This document shows positions 1 through 11,815 of a stretch of 64,000 nucleotides of DNA, in pieces. The DNA is from Paragordius varius (lineage: Eukaryota; Nematomorpha). The stretch's first letter is position 1; each line of letters opens with the position of its first letter. The translations under genes and the position numbers were made by a program. The stretch covers positions 5,270,001 to 5,334,000 of the forward strand of contig OZ176056.1 in NCBI GenBank assembly GCA_964247055.1, in the 5' to 3' direction. The notes under the pieces were generated by a model. It made no database searches and was not told where the DNA came from. It saw only the letters and a list, made by a program, of their open reading frames with translations.

Positions 1-1044
1 TTTTTTATAAAATTATTAAAATATTTTATTTATTTACTGACAAAATTCATTTTTGAGATCTCAATATTCATATTATATAACTTGCATAAGGTAAATTAAT
101 TAAATAGTATTTGTATATTTGACATCTGGTTTAAGAGTGTATAATAAATATACTATTGTCTTTTGAAATACATGATCATCAATTATATTAAAATACAAAA
201 CAGAAGTAAAGATGTACTATCCAACAATCCTCACTCAAAGTGACAAGTTTGTTTAAAATGATATTTAGATTTGGATATATACGGAATATTAATTGATATC
301 CAGTACTTGTAAATCCTAGTTTGTATTTATTTTACTTTGTAAATTCTCGCTCATGAAAGATTCCAAAAAGCAACAGTTATATCACTCATAAACCAGATGA
401 AAAACAGTTAAAAAAATATACAATATTATATTAATCTTATATTGGTTAATATTACCTATCTTTACTGTATAAAATATGTTAAAATTTAAAGAGTGAGTTT
501 AGCAAGAAAAATGATTCTAATAAAGTTTTATAACAATTGTTTATTTATTAAGTATGTAAAAACACGATTTTTGTAATGTGTTCTCTAATATATATTATAA
601 TAATTCTTAATATCTCAAGTTTTATCATAAATCTTTAAGTAGCATTATTTTTCACTTTTTGTCCAATTTTAATTTTCTATTAATACTTCAAAAACTAGGT
701 ATCTGGCAATAAATTTTATTATCTTTTGAAAATATTGGTTAAAATAACCCTCTTTTTTACACACAATGTAATATTTTTTCTTAACTAATTTATTATATAA
801 ACTCTAAAGTAACCATCTCAAAAATATTATTATATAATATGTGGTGACCATAAATTATTACATATTTCCAGATTGTATATCATAATTTTGTGTTTAAAAT
901 AAAAATCGCATTTAAAAGATAAAATTTGAAGCTATTTTAAATTATTTAGGTATGGTAATCATGTATCAGATATTACATCAAAATAAATTTAATTCAAAAA
1001 AATGATTAATATTTCATTATCCGAAACTTCTCAAAATTCAAATA
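1..1044. other. AT-rich non-coding stretch left of the clathrin-derived array
   Basis: No reading frame of note is visible. The stretch contains a MITE at 123-399. Parts of its right half (about 600-720, the phrase running from a TTTTTCACTTTTTGTCC motif to an ACTAGGT motif) recur in diverged form around 16,590-16,650, next to the second copy of the same MITE. This suggests that a longer segment of several hundred bases, not only the MITE, is shared between the two places. Confidence 0.6.
123..399. repeat. MITE, copy 1 (CATCTG...CAGATG ends)
   Basis: It starts with CATCTGGTTTAAGAGTGT and ends with the inverted form ACTCATAAACCAGATG, so the terminal inverted repeat is about 16 bp with one or two mismatches. 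The inside has no coding potential. A second copy with the same ends and related internal phrases (CAATCCT..., ACAAGTTTGTTT) lies at 15,972-16,316. The superfamily cannot be told because no clear target duplication was found. Confidence 0.6.
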
Positions 1045-2000
1045 TAAAGTAGCCTACTAAACATTATGAGTTTAGAGCTGCACCGCTAATGATTCCTACA
1101 AATTTTAACATAATTAATGCGCCGTCAAAATTCAATGTGTAATTTGGCGATATAAAAGTTTCTAAGTATTATTTAATATAGAATGTTTTTTGAATTTAAA
1201 ATATATTAGATAAAAGTAGTGCCTCCACATATCTCTAATGATAAATAGTAAAAACTCTACGCCTAATACACTGTAATTATTGATGATTTTAGTTGCAATC
1301 CTTTTTTTAAAGAAAATTTGTTAAAAGATCATGGCAAATAAATCAATTAAAAAAACTAACCAATGATAGTATTTGATTTTCCACTTTCTCTAGATTCCAT
1401 CCCAGATCCGTTTGTTACTTCTGAAGATTCTAAAATACATAATATATAATTAATATTCATAAATTAAATTATAAAATCGGTGATTAATGTGGTTTTTATA
1501 ATTTTCATACAACATATGAGATCTCTCAATTGGAAAATATAGAACAACTCAAAATAATTTTTGGTAATCGGCTATTGTTGAGAATATTTTGTATAACCTT
1601 TCAGAACAAGTAAGTAAAGTGTGTGAACAATCAGATTTTTTTTGAAAATAATCCAAATTTGAAAAAAAAATTAATAAATTGGCTACTTTTGTTGAAAAAG
1701 CTTTCATATATATATATATATATGAAGTAAAGTGTAATGATCCATCAGATTGAAATAATAAAAAATATTATAATCAAATTTTATATTTTAATATAATTAA
1801 ACTTTCATCAAAATATAATTATATGAAGTAAAATTTAAAAGTCATTTTTTATATTCAAGCAAACTTTACAATTGATGGTTATAATCAATTTTTTGAAAGA
1901 GAATCTTATGTTATTTGTTTTATAAACGGTGTTTGACATTATTGTCATCTAAGTTTACTGTAAAATTAATTTTTTGGATTTGGACACTACTGCTCTTATT
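1045..2000 (+). pseudogene. Clathrin heavy chain-derived tandem unit L0 (partial)
   Basis: This is the first, left-truncated copy of the tandem unit. Going right on the + strand it contains block H (about 1070-1150, peptide APLMIPTNF), block A (about 1357-1450, FDFPLSLDSIPDP), block I (about 1565-1640, SAIVENILYNLSEQVSKVCEQ) and the stretch up to the unit's promoter-side end. In clathrin heavy chain (CHC) the matching places are RAVVHTHLLNPEWL, FYFLGSIVNFSQDP and VERICRESNCYD, in the same order. The blocks are separated by AT-rich, stop-containing DNA that may be introns. Compared with the other copies block A lacks exactly one codon. The copy has no start or end of a gene and is read as a decayed duplicate. 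The match was made by eye from memory of the family. Confidence 0.55.
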
Positions 2001-4130
2001 TTGCTATTATGGTTTTTTATTGATTGAGAAAATTCTTGTTAAGGGAGAATGTTATGGATAAATTGATTAAACTGTTTGTTCGGGAAAACGTTTTGATTGA
2101 CTGAAAAAAAGTTTTGTTTGATTGGAAAAACTTTCGATTCATTATGATCATTAAACACATATATAAATAACAGTATGATTACATATTTTTTTCAAGCCAA
2201 CATTAATTTTTACCATTATATTTGGGGGTCGGCTATTCAAGACATATATAAATATCTATTTGCAGATATATATTACAGGAGAATAATAACCCTGACTTAT
2301 GGTGTAATATTTTTTTTGGGTTTAGAGCAAATGTTTTGAAACAAATTACTTCTCGAGCTACATTTCAAGATCAAATGCACATTCGGAAAATTGTTTTTAA
2401 CATTATGACTGTAAAACTACTATTTAACTGCACAATTATGTTAGTTATTGCCAAAACTCCGAAATTGGAAAATTTGTTTTAGAGAAGCAATATTATTTGA
2501 TTTCATCAAGACTATAGAAATGGTTAGTGGACCGCATGCGGATGATATCGTTTTTAACACCCCTGTTTAGAGCACTACCTTAATTGTGATACCATGCATT
2601 AAAATAATATCCCCATAAATGTGAAAATAAATTTAAAAGATAACTTAAAAAAAGTTATTTTTACATTAAAATATATTAAAAAACCACTGAAAAAAAATTA
2701 AAACTTTTTTTCATTATGTAAAATATATAATCTATATATTCTAGAGTTATGGAATTCGAGCTCACCACTAAATTCACTCTTATTTTCTTTTGACACTAAT
2801 TTTATTTTAAATAAGGTCTTAAATTTATACAATTATATTTATGAAATATGTCAATATGAGGTTTCAATTTTTCTGTAGGACGCCCCCTGCCTCTAAGTAT
2901 ACATTTAAGCAATTGCGCATTATTAAGATAAATAGGCCGTTAAATATTCTTGTATATTTTGATTACTTTTTGATCAAAACACCGAATACGGCATGTTAAA
3001 ATTTTAAAAGAAAATAATTAAAGACAAAACATAAAAATTTGTTACATAAAAACCAATTTGTATAAATATCCTTTTACGATAAATAAATATATAGCCTACT
3101 AAAATTTTTCAATATAGTGCCATACCGCTAATGATTCATACGAATTTTAAATTATTGCGCTATCATTAATCAAATATGTATTTTGGCGAATAACTCCTTA
3201 AAAACTCTAAAGTATTAGTTAACTTACAATGTGTTGAATTCAATTTATATTAAGTAAATTTAGTGCCTTAACATATCTCAAATCATAAATAGTGACCTCT
3301 AAGTCACTGTAATAACTGATGATTTTAGTTGCAATCCTTTTTTAGAGAAAATTTATTAAAAAATCTTGGCAAAAAATTAATTTATAAAATATATACTAGA
3401 CATAGTATTTGATTTTCCACTGTTTTTAGCTTCCATCCCAGATCCATCATTTGTAAATTCTGGAGATTTTAAAATACATAATATATAATTAATATATCCA
3501 AGTTAAATTATATTGCTAAATCGGTCATAAATGTAGTTTTTATAATTTCCATACAACCCACTAAATCTCTTAATCGGAATATATAATTACTCAAAATGAT
3601 TTTTATTAGGGTATTTTTGACAAATATTTTCGTATTAGCTTTTACAGCAAGCAGCTAAGTGTATTAATCAGATGTTTTTGAAATAATTCATATTTTCAAA
3701 TTTAATAATTTTACTTTTGTTGAAAAAGCTTTCATATATATAAAGTAAAGTGTAATAATCCATCAGATTAAAATAATTAAAAATTATATATAAAATTTAA
3801 TATTTTAAATATTATTAGACTTTCATCAAAATTCAATTAGTTTAAAGTATAATTTAAAAGTCATTTTTCAAATTGCATTGCGTCGTCGGAGTCTAATGTA
3901 TATTTGCAAAATTTATTATACATAACAGATTAGTTACATTTTTCATTTAATAAGCAAACTTTACAATTGGGGGTTTTAAATAATCAATCCTTATAGAGGG
4001 AGTTTTATGTTATTTGTTCTATAAGAGGTGACTATATCTAAGTTTACTGTAAAATTAACTTGTTGGAATTGGGCACCATTGCCCTTAATTTGGTATTATG
4101 TTGCATTTCAGAATAATATCACCATAATAA
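2001..4130 (+). pseudogene. Clathrin heavy chain-derived tandem unit L1
   Basis: This is a full-length unit of about 2.1 kb. Its blocks on the + strand are D (about 2045-2140, ENVMDKLIKLFVRENVLID), E (about 2190-2400), F (about 2488-2560, EAILFDFIKTIEMVSGP), G (about 2866-2990, KYTFKQLRIIKINRPLNI), H (about 3100-3190), A (about 3389-3480, FDFPLFLASIPDP), I (about 3600-3700) and C (about 3870-4100). F resembles CHC AFLLDALKNNRPSEGP with no gap up to the Gly-Pro, and G resembles HIAQLCEKAG. Stops and frame changes lie within and between blocks. Some sit in places where GT...AG introns could be, others cannot be explained that way. The unit runs into the satellite element at its right end. Confidence 0.55.
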
Positions 4131-6175
4131 GATAATCTATGGATTTATAAAAATGAAAAGTGGTGGCTTTGTGATCTGTTTCCGAAAACCGGTAGACCCA
4201 TTCAAATCCAAATATCGAAAAAATATAATCATTATTTTTGAATTAGGCCCCCAGTTCGGGACCACCCCGTTTAAAAAACGGTTTTGAAAACAGAAGTCCA
4301 CAAAAATAATTTTTTGAATCTATTTTTCGCTCAAGGTATAAGAGCGTAAAAATTCAATAAGGATTCTAGCTATTCCCTGTTAAAAAGCAAAAATTTTAGT
4401 CGAGCGTTTTTTATATTTTGGCTGCCGAGTAAAGACCGGTAAAAACTGACCCGTCATATCAAAATAGCATGCCTTTGTGGCTAAATTTAAGAAAACCTAT
4501 CAGGCCATATGAATTCAATAGCAACTTAATTATTACCCGTAACAAGGCAAAAACTTAGGTGGTACGACTCTTTAAATCTGTCCTTAATTAGGCCGTCCAC
4601 GCCCTGAAATATGCCACCATAGAATGATTTTTTAATTTTGAGGCAAGATCCCAAAAACAATGAGAGACTACGGAATCAACCATGATTCCAGGTGTTCTCC
4701 GTAAAAAGGCAAAAATTTTAATCAAGCGCTTTTTTCTTACCAGTCTCTTGGTAGGGAACTACCCGCCTACAACTGCGCTACCATATCAAAATTGCGTTGT
4801 TTTGAAGTTATTCAGAAAACTTTCAGGCCATATAAATTTTATAAGGGCCGTCTGAAATATTACCCGTAAAAAGGCAAAAATTTAAGTAGCGCGGATTTAT
4901 TAAATTAGCGGTTAAATAGGCCCTTTACGGCCTAAAAAATGCGCTATCATTGAAGTATTATTTAGTTTTGAAGCCATTCTTCAATAAACTATTAAGAGCA
5001 TATGGAATGAATGATGATTCAAGGTATTCCCATATAGAGGCCGAAAATATTATCGAACGTCTTTTTTATATTAGCCTCTGAGTAGGGAGGTACCAGCCTA
5101 AAAGTACCCCACCATATCAAAATTGCGTTGTTTAGGAATTAATGTTCAGAAATCAGGCCATATTTATAAGGGCCTGAAATAATACCCGTAAAAAGGCAAA
5201 AACTTGAGTCGGGCGGATTTTTTAGCAAATAGGCTCTGGGTAGGGGGGTACCCGCGTATAAATGCATCATTATATCGATACAGTATGCCTTTGGAGTCAA
5301 ATTTTAGAAAAGATATAAGACTATGTGAGTACAAGGACCTAAAATATTTATTACACCTTAAAATAAATATTTTAGTATAGGAGGTTATTTCAATGAGTCG
5401 CTAAAAAAATTGCGCCCTAAAATATTCGCCGCCATAGAACATTTTTTTGGTTTTTAAGCATTATTACCAGGAACTTATAGGAACATATGGACATTATAAT
5501 TCCAGATACTCCCCATATAAAAACAAAATTTTGCCCTACGCTTTTTTTATACCTGCCTCTGGGTAAGATGCTACCCGCCAAAAACTGCGCCACTATATAT
5601 AAATTGCGTTCTTTTGGAACTAAATTAAAGAAAGCTTAAGCCATATGAGCTCATTTATAGTTGGGAACAATACCCGTAACTAGTTAAAAATTAAGGTCAG
5701 GCCCTTTTTTGTTAACCATTAATTTGGGGCCTTTATTCGCTAAAATTACGCCATCATATAACGATTATTTTGAGGTATTTTTTCGAGTAATCATGAGAAA
5801 ATGGTCTTAAAACTGATACCAAATATTTTCCCTATAAAGGAAAAAAATTTAACTTAGCGCTATTTCCATATAGGCCTATGGGTAGGGGTCTCCCGGGGAA
5901 AAACTGAGACGCCATACAAAAATGGCGTGGCTTGGGAGCTAATTTTCAAAAATAATAAGAAGCCATAGAGTTCAAAAAAGGCTCTAAATATTACCCATAA
6001 AAAGGTAAAATTTATAGCGGTTATTCCGTTAACCGTCAATTTGGGGCCTTTAATCCAGTAAACACTATAGTAATGCACCGTTTGGAAAATCCTATGACAT
6101 CATAGCTATTAAATAATGTTTCGTAATTATCCACATATATGGATCATTTTATTGTCCCTATTTTCAAATAACCTT
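4131..6175. repeat. 2-kb element made of ~162-bp satellite monomers
   Basis: A non-repeated head (about 4131-4330, containing GTGATCTGTTTCCGAAAACC) is followed by about eleven diverged monomers. The landmark CCGTAAAAAGGCAAAAATTT recurs at about 4378, 4540, 4703, 4864, 5028, 5186, 5350, 5516, 5672, 5832 and 5995, a spacing of 156-166 bases. Alternate monomers resemble each other more, so the true unit may be a dimer near 325 bp. The right end (about 6060-6150) recurs inverted at 55,900-56,068; head pieces recur at 13,342 and 19,138. It interrupts clathrin-derived unit L1/L2, because the interrupted sequence resumes at about 6176. No protein is encoded: the open stretches are short and on both strands. 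Confidence 0.75.
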
Positions 6176-8870
6176 TATTATAGCCTCATAATCATTAAAC
6201 GCTATTTTCCTCTTGTTATATAAATCCAAAAAGCGTTTTTATTGATTAAGAAAATATTTGGCTTGTTTAGGCAAAATGTTATTTATATGGGAAATTTAAT
6301 CAAACTGTTTCGACTGCTTGGGAAAACGTTTTGATTGACTGAAACTGATTGGAAAAATTCGATTCAATATGATTGTTAAACAACATATATAAACAACAGT
6401 ATGATTCCACATTTATTTCAAGCCAACAACTAAACATTACATTATATTTTATGGTTCGACTATTCAAAACTTATATATATCTATTTCCAGATATACAATA
6501 CAGGAGAATAGTAAACTTGACTTACGGTGTAATTAATTTTTTGGGTTAAGAGCAGCTGTATTTAACAGAAATGGCATCGCGCATTTTAGGATTAACAAAT
6601 CCGAATGATTACATTCGCCAAATTGAGCAAAAACATTTTATTGAATTTTTAACATTATGACTGCAAAAACTACTATTTAACTACACAACGATGTTACTAT
6701 TTATCAAAATTTCGAAATCGGAAAATTTTATTAGAGAAGCAATATTCTTTGATTGCATCAAGGCTACAGAAATGGTTAGGGAATAGCATGCGGACGATGG
6801 ACTGGGTTTTTAATATCCCTATGTAAAGCACTACCTGGATATTGAACCATTTATAATAATATAAAAAATTTAAAAAATATCTTTTAGAAAAATAGCTCTT
6901 TTTACATTGATATACATTAATAAACCATTGATAAAACATTATAACATTTTGTCATCAAGTAATATATATAATCTACCAGTTGCAGTGCTATGGTTTTCAG
7001 GCTCACCACTGGATTCTCTATTATTTTCTTTTGACACTAAAGTAATTATTTTTAAATGAAGTGTTGAATCAATATATACCATTTATTCAAACCTTGAATT
7101 ATAAATTTTCCTTTAAGCAACAATTTATTCTCAAACAATCAAATTCACCAGCAACAAATATTATAAATAAATTATTTTTCGGGCTATGCCTCATCATTAA
7201 TATGAATAATATCTTTATGGCTTAGTTTATTAATTTATCCTACTATGTTAATTATAAACAAAATTTCCTTTTTTAAAAATATAAAATAATTAGGTAATTA
7301 AACTTTAAAAGATGATTTATTTTAGGGCGAATTGAATTGTTTGAAGATGAATTTGAATGTATAACCTGCCTCTAGGTATTCAACTAAGCAATTACGCATA
7401 TTTAAGATAGGTGGTTGAATATTTTTGTATATTTGTATACTTCTTGATAAGAAAACACCAATTCGGCATGTTAAAATTTAAGAAGAAAATAATTTGACAA
7501 AACATAAAAATTTGTAATATCCTTTTATGATAAAATTAATATAAAATAGTTTACAAAAATTTTTTCAATATAGTGCCACACCGCTAATGATTCATACGAA
7601 TTTGACACTATTGAGCCATCATTAATCAAATATTTTGGCGAATAACTCCTTAAAAAACTCTAAAGTATTAGTTAACTTAGAATGTGTTTAAAATAATATA
7701 TATTAATTAAATTTAGTGCCTCAACATATCTCAAATTATAAATAGTGACCTCTAAGTCACTGTATTACTAATGATTTTAGTTGCAATCTTTTTTTTAAAG
7801 AGAATTTGTTATGAAAGATCTTGGAAAAAAAATTAATTAAAAAACTATATACCAGACATAGTTTTTGATTTTCCACTTTCTTTAGCTTCCATTCCAGATC
7901 CAACATTTGTTACTTCTGGAGATTTTAAAATAGATAATATATAATTAATACATCTAAGTTAAATTATATTGCTAAATAGGTGAATAATGTAGCTTTTATA
8001 ATTTCATACCCACTATATCTCTCAATCGGAAAATATATAATAACTCAAAATGATATTAGCCAGCTATTTTTGACGAGTAATTCCGTATTAGCATTTACCG
8101 CAAGCAAGTAAGTGTGTACACAATTAGATATTTTTGAAATAATTCATATTTTCAAATTTACTAATTTGGCTACTTTTGTTGAAAAAGGTTTCATATAATA
8201 TTTAATTAAGTGTAATAATCCATCAGATTGAAATAATTAAAAATTATATATAAAATTTAATATTTTAAAAATAATTAGTCTTTATTTAATTATTAGAAGT
8301 ATAATTTAAAAGTCATTTTTGACATTGGCGTCGTCGGCTGTAAATATAATTTGAAAATTTATATTACATAACTGGTTAATTACAAATTTCACTTAAGCAG
8401 CCCTTTACATTTGGGGGTTTAATATAATCAATCCTTATAAAGAGTCCATTGTTATTTGTTTTATAAAAGACTTTAACGTTCTTGTCATCTAAGATTACTG
8501 TAAAATTAATTTTTGGATTTGGGCACCATTGCTCTTATTTTGCACTTTAGGATAATATCACATAAATATGATAATGTATAAATAAAATATTTATTAGACA
8601 TTGATACTCAAAATTATATTAAACCAAATATTAGAAATATAACTTTTTGCTATTATAGGAAAAAAAATATACCAATTGGATTAGTGTTATTGTTAGCGAG
8701 CACATTGTCTATGTTTCCTTTGAAATCTTAAATAATATTTAGATTATTTAATAATTTACATTTTATATTAATATCACATCATAAATAAAAAGCAAGGTCC
8801 AATTTTTGGAAGAATCAAAAATTATTCTCTTAAAGCCACACAATCATTAAAATCTACATGTTTAAATCTG
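6176..8870 (+). pseudogene. Clathrin heavy chain-derived tandem unit L2
   Basis: This copy continues after the satellite element. Its blocks are D (about 6280-6360), E (about 6430-6650, ending NPNDYIRQIEQKHF), F (about 6740-6815, EAIFFDCIKATEMVRE), G (starting about 7367, directly after a foldback insertion), H (about 7565-7650), A (about 7855-7945, FDFPLSLASIPDPTFVTSGD), I (about 8060-8200, with EIIHIFKF and LATFVEKGF) and the region to 8870, which includes IPIGLVLLLASTLSMF at about 8674-8725. The E block aligns with the CHC stretch PDWIFLL...FAQML...EEPLADI in spacing. Several stops and frame changes make it a pseudogene as it stands. Confidence 0.55.
7072..7366. repeat. Foldback MITE with ATACCATTT end inside unit L2
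   Basis: Its left end is ATACCATTTATTCAAACCTTG, followed by repeats of a TTCAAATTCACC type, and its right side holds the inverted forms (GGGCGAATTGAATTG, GATGAATTTGAATG). The middle includes CGGGCTATGCCTCATCATTAATA, which recurs in related elements at 38,193-38,526 and 39,480-39,690 as AGCCCGAAAA near a TTAATAATGA phrase. It sits just before block G of the clathrin-derived unit. That junction is unbroken in the sister copies, so this is a later insertion. Confidence 0.65.
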
Positions 8871-10665
8871 TAAAAGCGTTTTTATTGATTGAGAATATTC
8901 TTATTTAGGGAGAATGTTATAGATAAATTGATTAAATTGTTTGTTCGGAAAAACGTTTTGATTGACTGAAAAAACGTTTTGTTTGATTGGAAAAACTTTC
9001 GATTCAATATCATTGTTAAACAACATATATAAATAACAGTATGATTATGTATTTATTTCAAGCCAACAACTAAACTTTACAATTATATTTGGGGGTCGAC
9101 TATTCAAGACTTATATATATAACTATTTCCAGATATATAATACAGGAGAATAATAACCCTGACTTATGGTGTAATTTATTTTTTTGGGTTCAGAGCAAAT
9201 GTTTTGAAACAAATCACTTCTCGAGCTACATTTTAGGATCTATAAATCCGAAGAGCCACATTAGGAAAATTGAGCACTAACATTTTATTTATTTTTTAAC
9301 ATTATGACTGTAAAATTGACTACACAATGATGTTAGATTTTGCCAAAATTCCGAAATCGAAAAATTTGTTTTAGAGAAGCAATATTATTTGATTGCATCA
9401 AGGCTATAGAAATGGTTAGGGGACCGAATGCGGATAATAGGCCGCGTTTTTAACACTCCTGTGTAGAGCACTACCTTAATTTTGATACCATGCATTAAAA
9501 TAATATCACCAAAAATGTGAAAATAAATTTAAAAAAATAATTTTTACCTTAAAATTTATGAATAAACCATTGATAAAAAATTAAAATATCTTGCCATTAT
9601 ATAATCTACCAGTTAGAGCGCTATAGTCTTCCAGCTCACCACTGGATTCACTCTTAATTTCTTTAAATTTATTTATTTATATTTATAAAATATATCAATA
9701 TGAGGTTTCAATTTTCTAGGATACCCCCTACCTCTAGGTATGCAATTAAGCAATTATGCATGATTGAGATAAATTGGCCGTTAAGTATTCTTGTATATTT
9801 TTTTGAACAAAACACCGAATTCGGCATGTTAAAATTGAAGAAAAAATTATTAAAGACAGATCACAATAATGTGTTACAAAAAACCAATTTGGTTAATTAT
9901 CCTTTCACGATAAAATTAATATTAAATAGCCTATTAAAATTTTTTCAATATAGTGCCACACCGCTAATGATCTATACGAATTTTGACATTATTGCGCCAT
10001 CAATAATCAAATATGTATTTTGGCAAATAACTCCTTAAAAAACTTTAGTTAACTTAGAATGTGTTGAATTTAATATATATATTAAGTAATTTATTGCCTC
10101 AACATATCTCAAATCATAAATAGCCTCTAAGTCACTGTAATTACTGATGATTTTAGTTGCAATCCTTTTTTTAAAGAGAATTTGTTATAAAAGATAAATA
10201 AATAAAAAACCATATACCAGACATAGTATTTGATTTTCCACTTTCTTTAGCTTCCATCCCAGATCCATCATTTGTTACTTCTGGAGATTTTAAAATACCT
10301 AATATATAATTAATATATCTAAGTTAAATTATATTGTTAAATCGGTCAAAAATATAGTTTTTATAATATTCATACAACCCACTATATCTCTCAATCGGAA
10401 AATATATAATAACTCAATATGAGATTAGCCGCTATTTTTGTAGAATAATTTGGTATTAGCTTTTACTACTAGCCAGTAAGTGTGTGAACAATCAGATGTT
10501 TATGAAATAATTCATATTTTTAAATTTAATAGATTAATTTTCATATAATATATAAGGTAAAGAGTAAATCCATCAGATTGAAATAATAAAAATATATAAA
10601 ATTTAATATTTTGAATATAATTAGTCTTTCATCAAAATTTAATTCCTGGATTAAAATTTAAAAGT
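8871..10665 (+). pseudogene. Clathrin heavy chain-derived tandem unit L3 (best preserved)
   Basis: This is the most readable copy. D lies at about 8908-8990 (ENVIDKLIKLFVRKNVLID). E is one open stretch at 9089-9277 with SRYIIQENNNPDLWCNLFFW and SHIRKIE. F is at about 9378-9455 (EAILFDCIKAIEMVRGPNAD). G and H lie in one open stretch at 9700-10,035 with YAIKQLCMIEINWPLSIL and PLMIYTNFDIIAPS. A is at about 10,213-10,310 (IPDIVFDFPLSLASIPDP) and I at about 10,430-10,560. A TATA-like CATATATAAATAACAG lies at about 9026-9041, upstream of E, in this and sister units. The order E-F-G-H-A-I follows CHC residues of roughly 550-830. The copy still lacks the propeller and the trimerisation end and has stops between blocks. 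The array ends near 10,665. Confidence 0.6.
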
Positions 10666-10885
10666 CATTTTTATTTATATAGTTTAAATCTCGTTTTTTT
10701 GGAGGGATATATAGGTTCACGAAAAATAAATACGATTCAGTCTATTTATTGTATCATTCACGCACTTCTACGCTTAGCCTTAAATTAATTGACGTTAATA
10801 TTGTTGATTTTAAATTGTAACCACAGTTGATCAATTGATTACTCTTTAGAAATGTGGGAAAAAACTATATATAAATTTTTGAATA
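10666..10885. other. Spacer after the left clathrin-derived array
   Basis: Unique-looking AT-rich sequence with no repeat or gene that I recognise. It ends in TATATATAAATTTTTGAATA immediately before the small open frame at 10,886. Confidence 0.4.
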
Positions 10886-11227
10886 ATGCCTATAAAGATG
10901 CATCCTGATAAAAAAAATTATTTTAGTAGAAATAAAATATGTGCTTTATGTTGCTTACGAGTTATTGATGGTTTTGTGATAATAAATACGCAAATTGCCA
11001 ATATATCCCCCATCAGATTGGCTTCATATTTATATTTAATTATAGGCTGCACATTATGTTTGCAATTAAATTTGGGTTTATTTATGTTATACTGGATAAT
11101 CATATTAAACAAAATGTGTAATCATTGGATCGAAATAGAAAGACATACTTTGTTTAAATATTCATTAGTAACTTTAGTAAAATACGGTATTTTAACGTAT
11201 ATTAGTAATTTTTGTCGCAAAATTTAA
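10886..11227 (+). CDS. Hypothetical 113-aa frame, possibly spurious
   Basis: This is an open frame of 113 codons that starts MPIKMHPDKKNYFSRNKICA and has two hydrophobic stretches, about residues 44-58 (SYLYLIIGCTLCLQL) and 62-75 (LGLFMLYWIIILNK). That would suit a small membrane protein with two passes. A TATA-like run lies 15-25 bases upstream. I recognise no family. The base composition is that of the surrounding DNA, and there is no cognate copy elsewhere in the window against which to judge codon conservation. It could be a chance frame or an exon of a larger unseen gene. Confidence 0.2.
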   Translation: MPIKMHPDKKNYFSRNKICALCCLRVIDGFVIINTQIANISPIRLASYLYLIIGCTLCLQLNLGLFMLYWIIILNKMCNHWIEIERHTLFKYSLVTLVKYGILTYISNFCRKI

Positions 11228-11504
11228 ACTTTTATCCGTTTAATAAAAATGGATTAGTGCTTTTACTAACTCTTAAGAATGCGAATTTATTTAAAATTTG
11301 ATGCAACTTTTTTCGAAAAAAAATAATTTATTTGTCACAATTTGCTTATATCGACAATTTAATTAAATACAAAACCCAAGGCATAAGATATTCCTTTACC
11401 CTTATATATAACAGAAGGCCCTATCTATATTATTCATTATTACAACTACTTATGAATCTTTTACCTTTAACATGGCCGTGTGTATATAAATACATCTGCC
11501 AAGA

Positions 11505-11815
11505 ACCGCGATACAATTTACACTTCAAATTCACCTCCGAGCAACTCAACTTCACCCTCAAACAATTCATTACCATCAAACAAATTTTATTCACCCTTGA
11601 AATATTTAACCTTAAAAAATAATGTGGTTTCACAATAATATAAATCATCAATAATATGAATTACTTTGAGGCACAGTTTATTATTTTTTAGTATCATGTT
11701 AATGAACTTTTTAAAATATAAAAATATATAGATAGTTTTTAACATTCAAAAACAAAATTTTTTTAGACTGAATTCGAATTGTTCAAGAGTGAAGCGGCAA
11801 ATGGTATATTTCAAT
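11505..11815. repeat. Foldback MITE with TTCAAATTCACC repeats
   Basis: The left arm holds several TTCAAATTCACCTCCGAGCAA-type units with a period near 21 bp, and the right arm the inverted GAATTCGAATTGTTCAAGAGTGAA. The right end CAAATGGTATAT is the inverse of the ATATACCATTT end of the other members. The loop of about 130 bp contains TATAAATCATCAATAATATG. Same family as 7072-7366 and 38,193-38,526. Confidence 0.6.

Noticed and set aside
1340-1450. Minus-strand reading of block A (VTNDGSGMEAKESGK-like) as an exon
   Set aside because: The reading is open but short. The + strand reading of the same block belongs to an ordered series of islands that fit clathrin heavy chain, while the minus strand has no such series.
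1610-1650. 25-nt introns in the clathrin-derived units (GTAAGT...CAG)
   Set aside because: In the better copies the frame reads straight through this stretch as VSKVCEQSD, which matches the family, so it is coding and not an intron. CSTF3 introns in the same genome are 63 nt or longer.
4131-6175. Gene in the satellite element (for example a minus-strand frame at 5860-6078)
   Set aside because: Neighbouring monomers do not keep the frame. The open stretch is an accident of one monomer.
10918-11112. Minus-strand 64-codon frame
   Set aside because: It is antisense to the slightly better + strand frame at 10,886-11,227. Neither has firm support.
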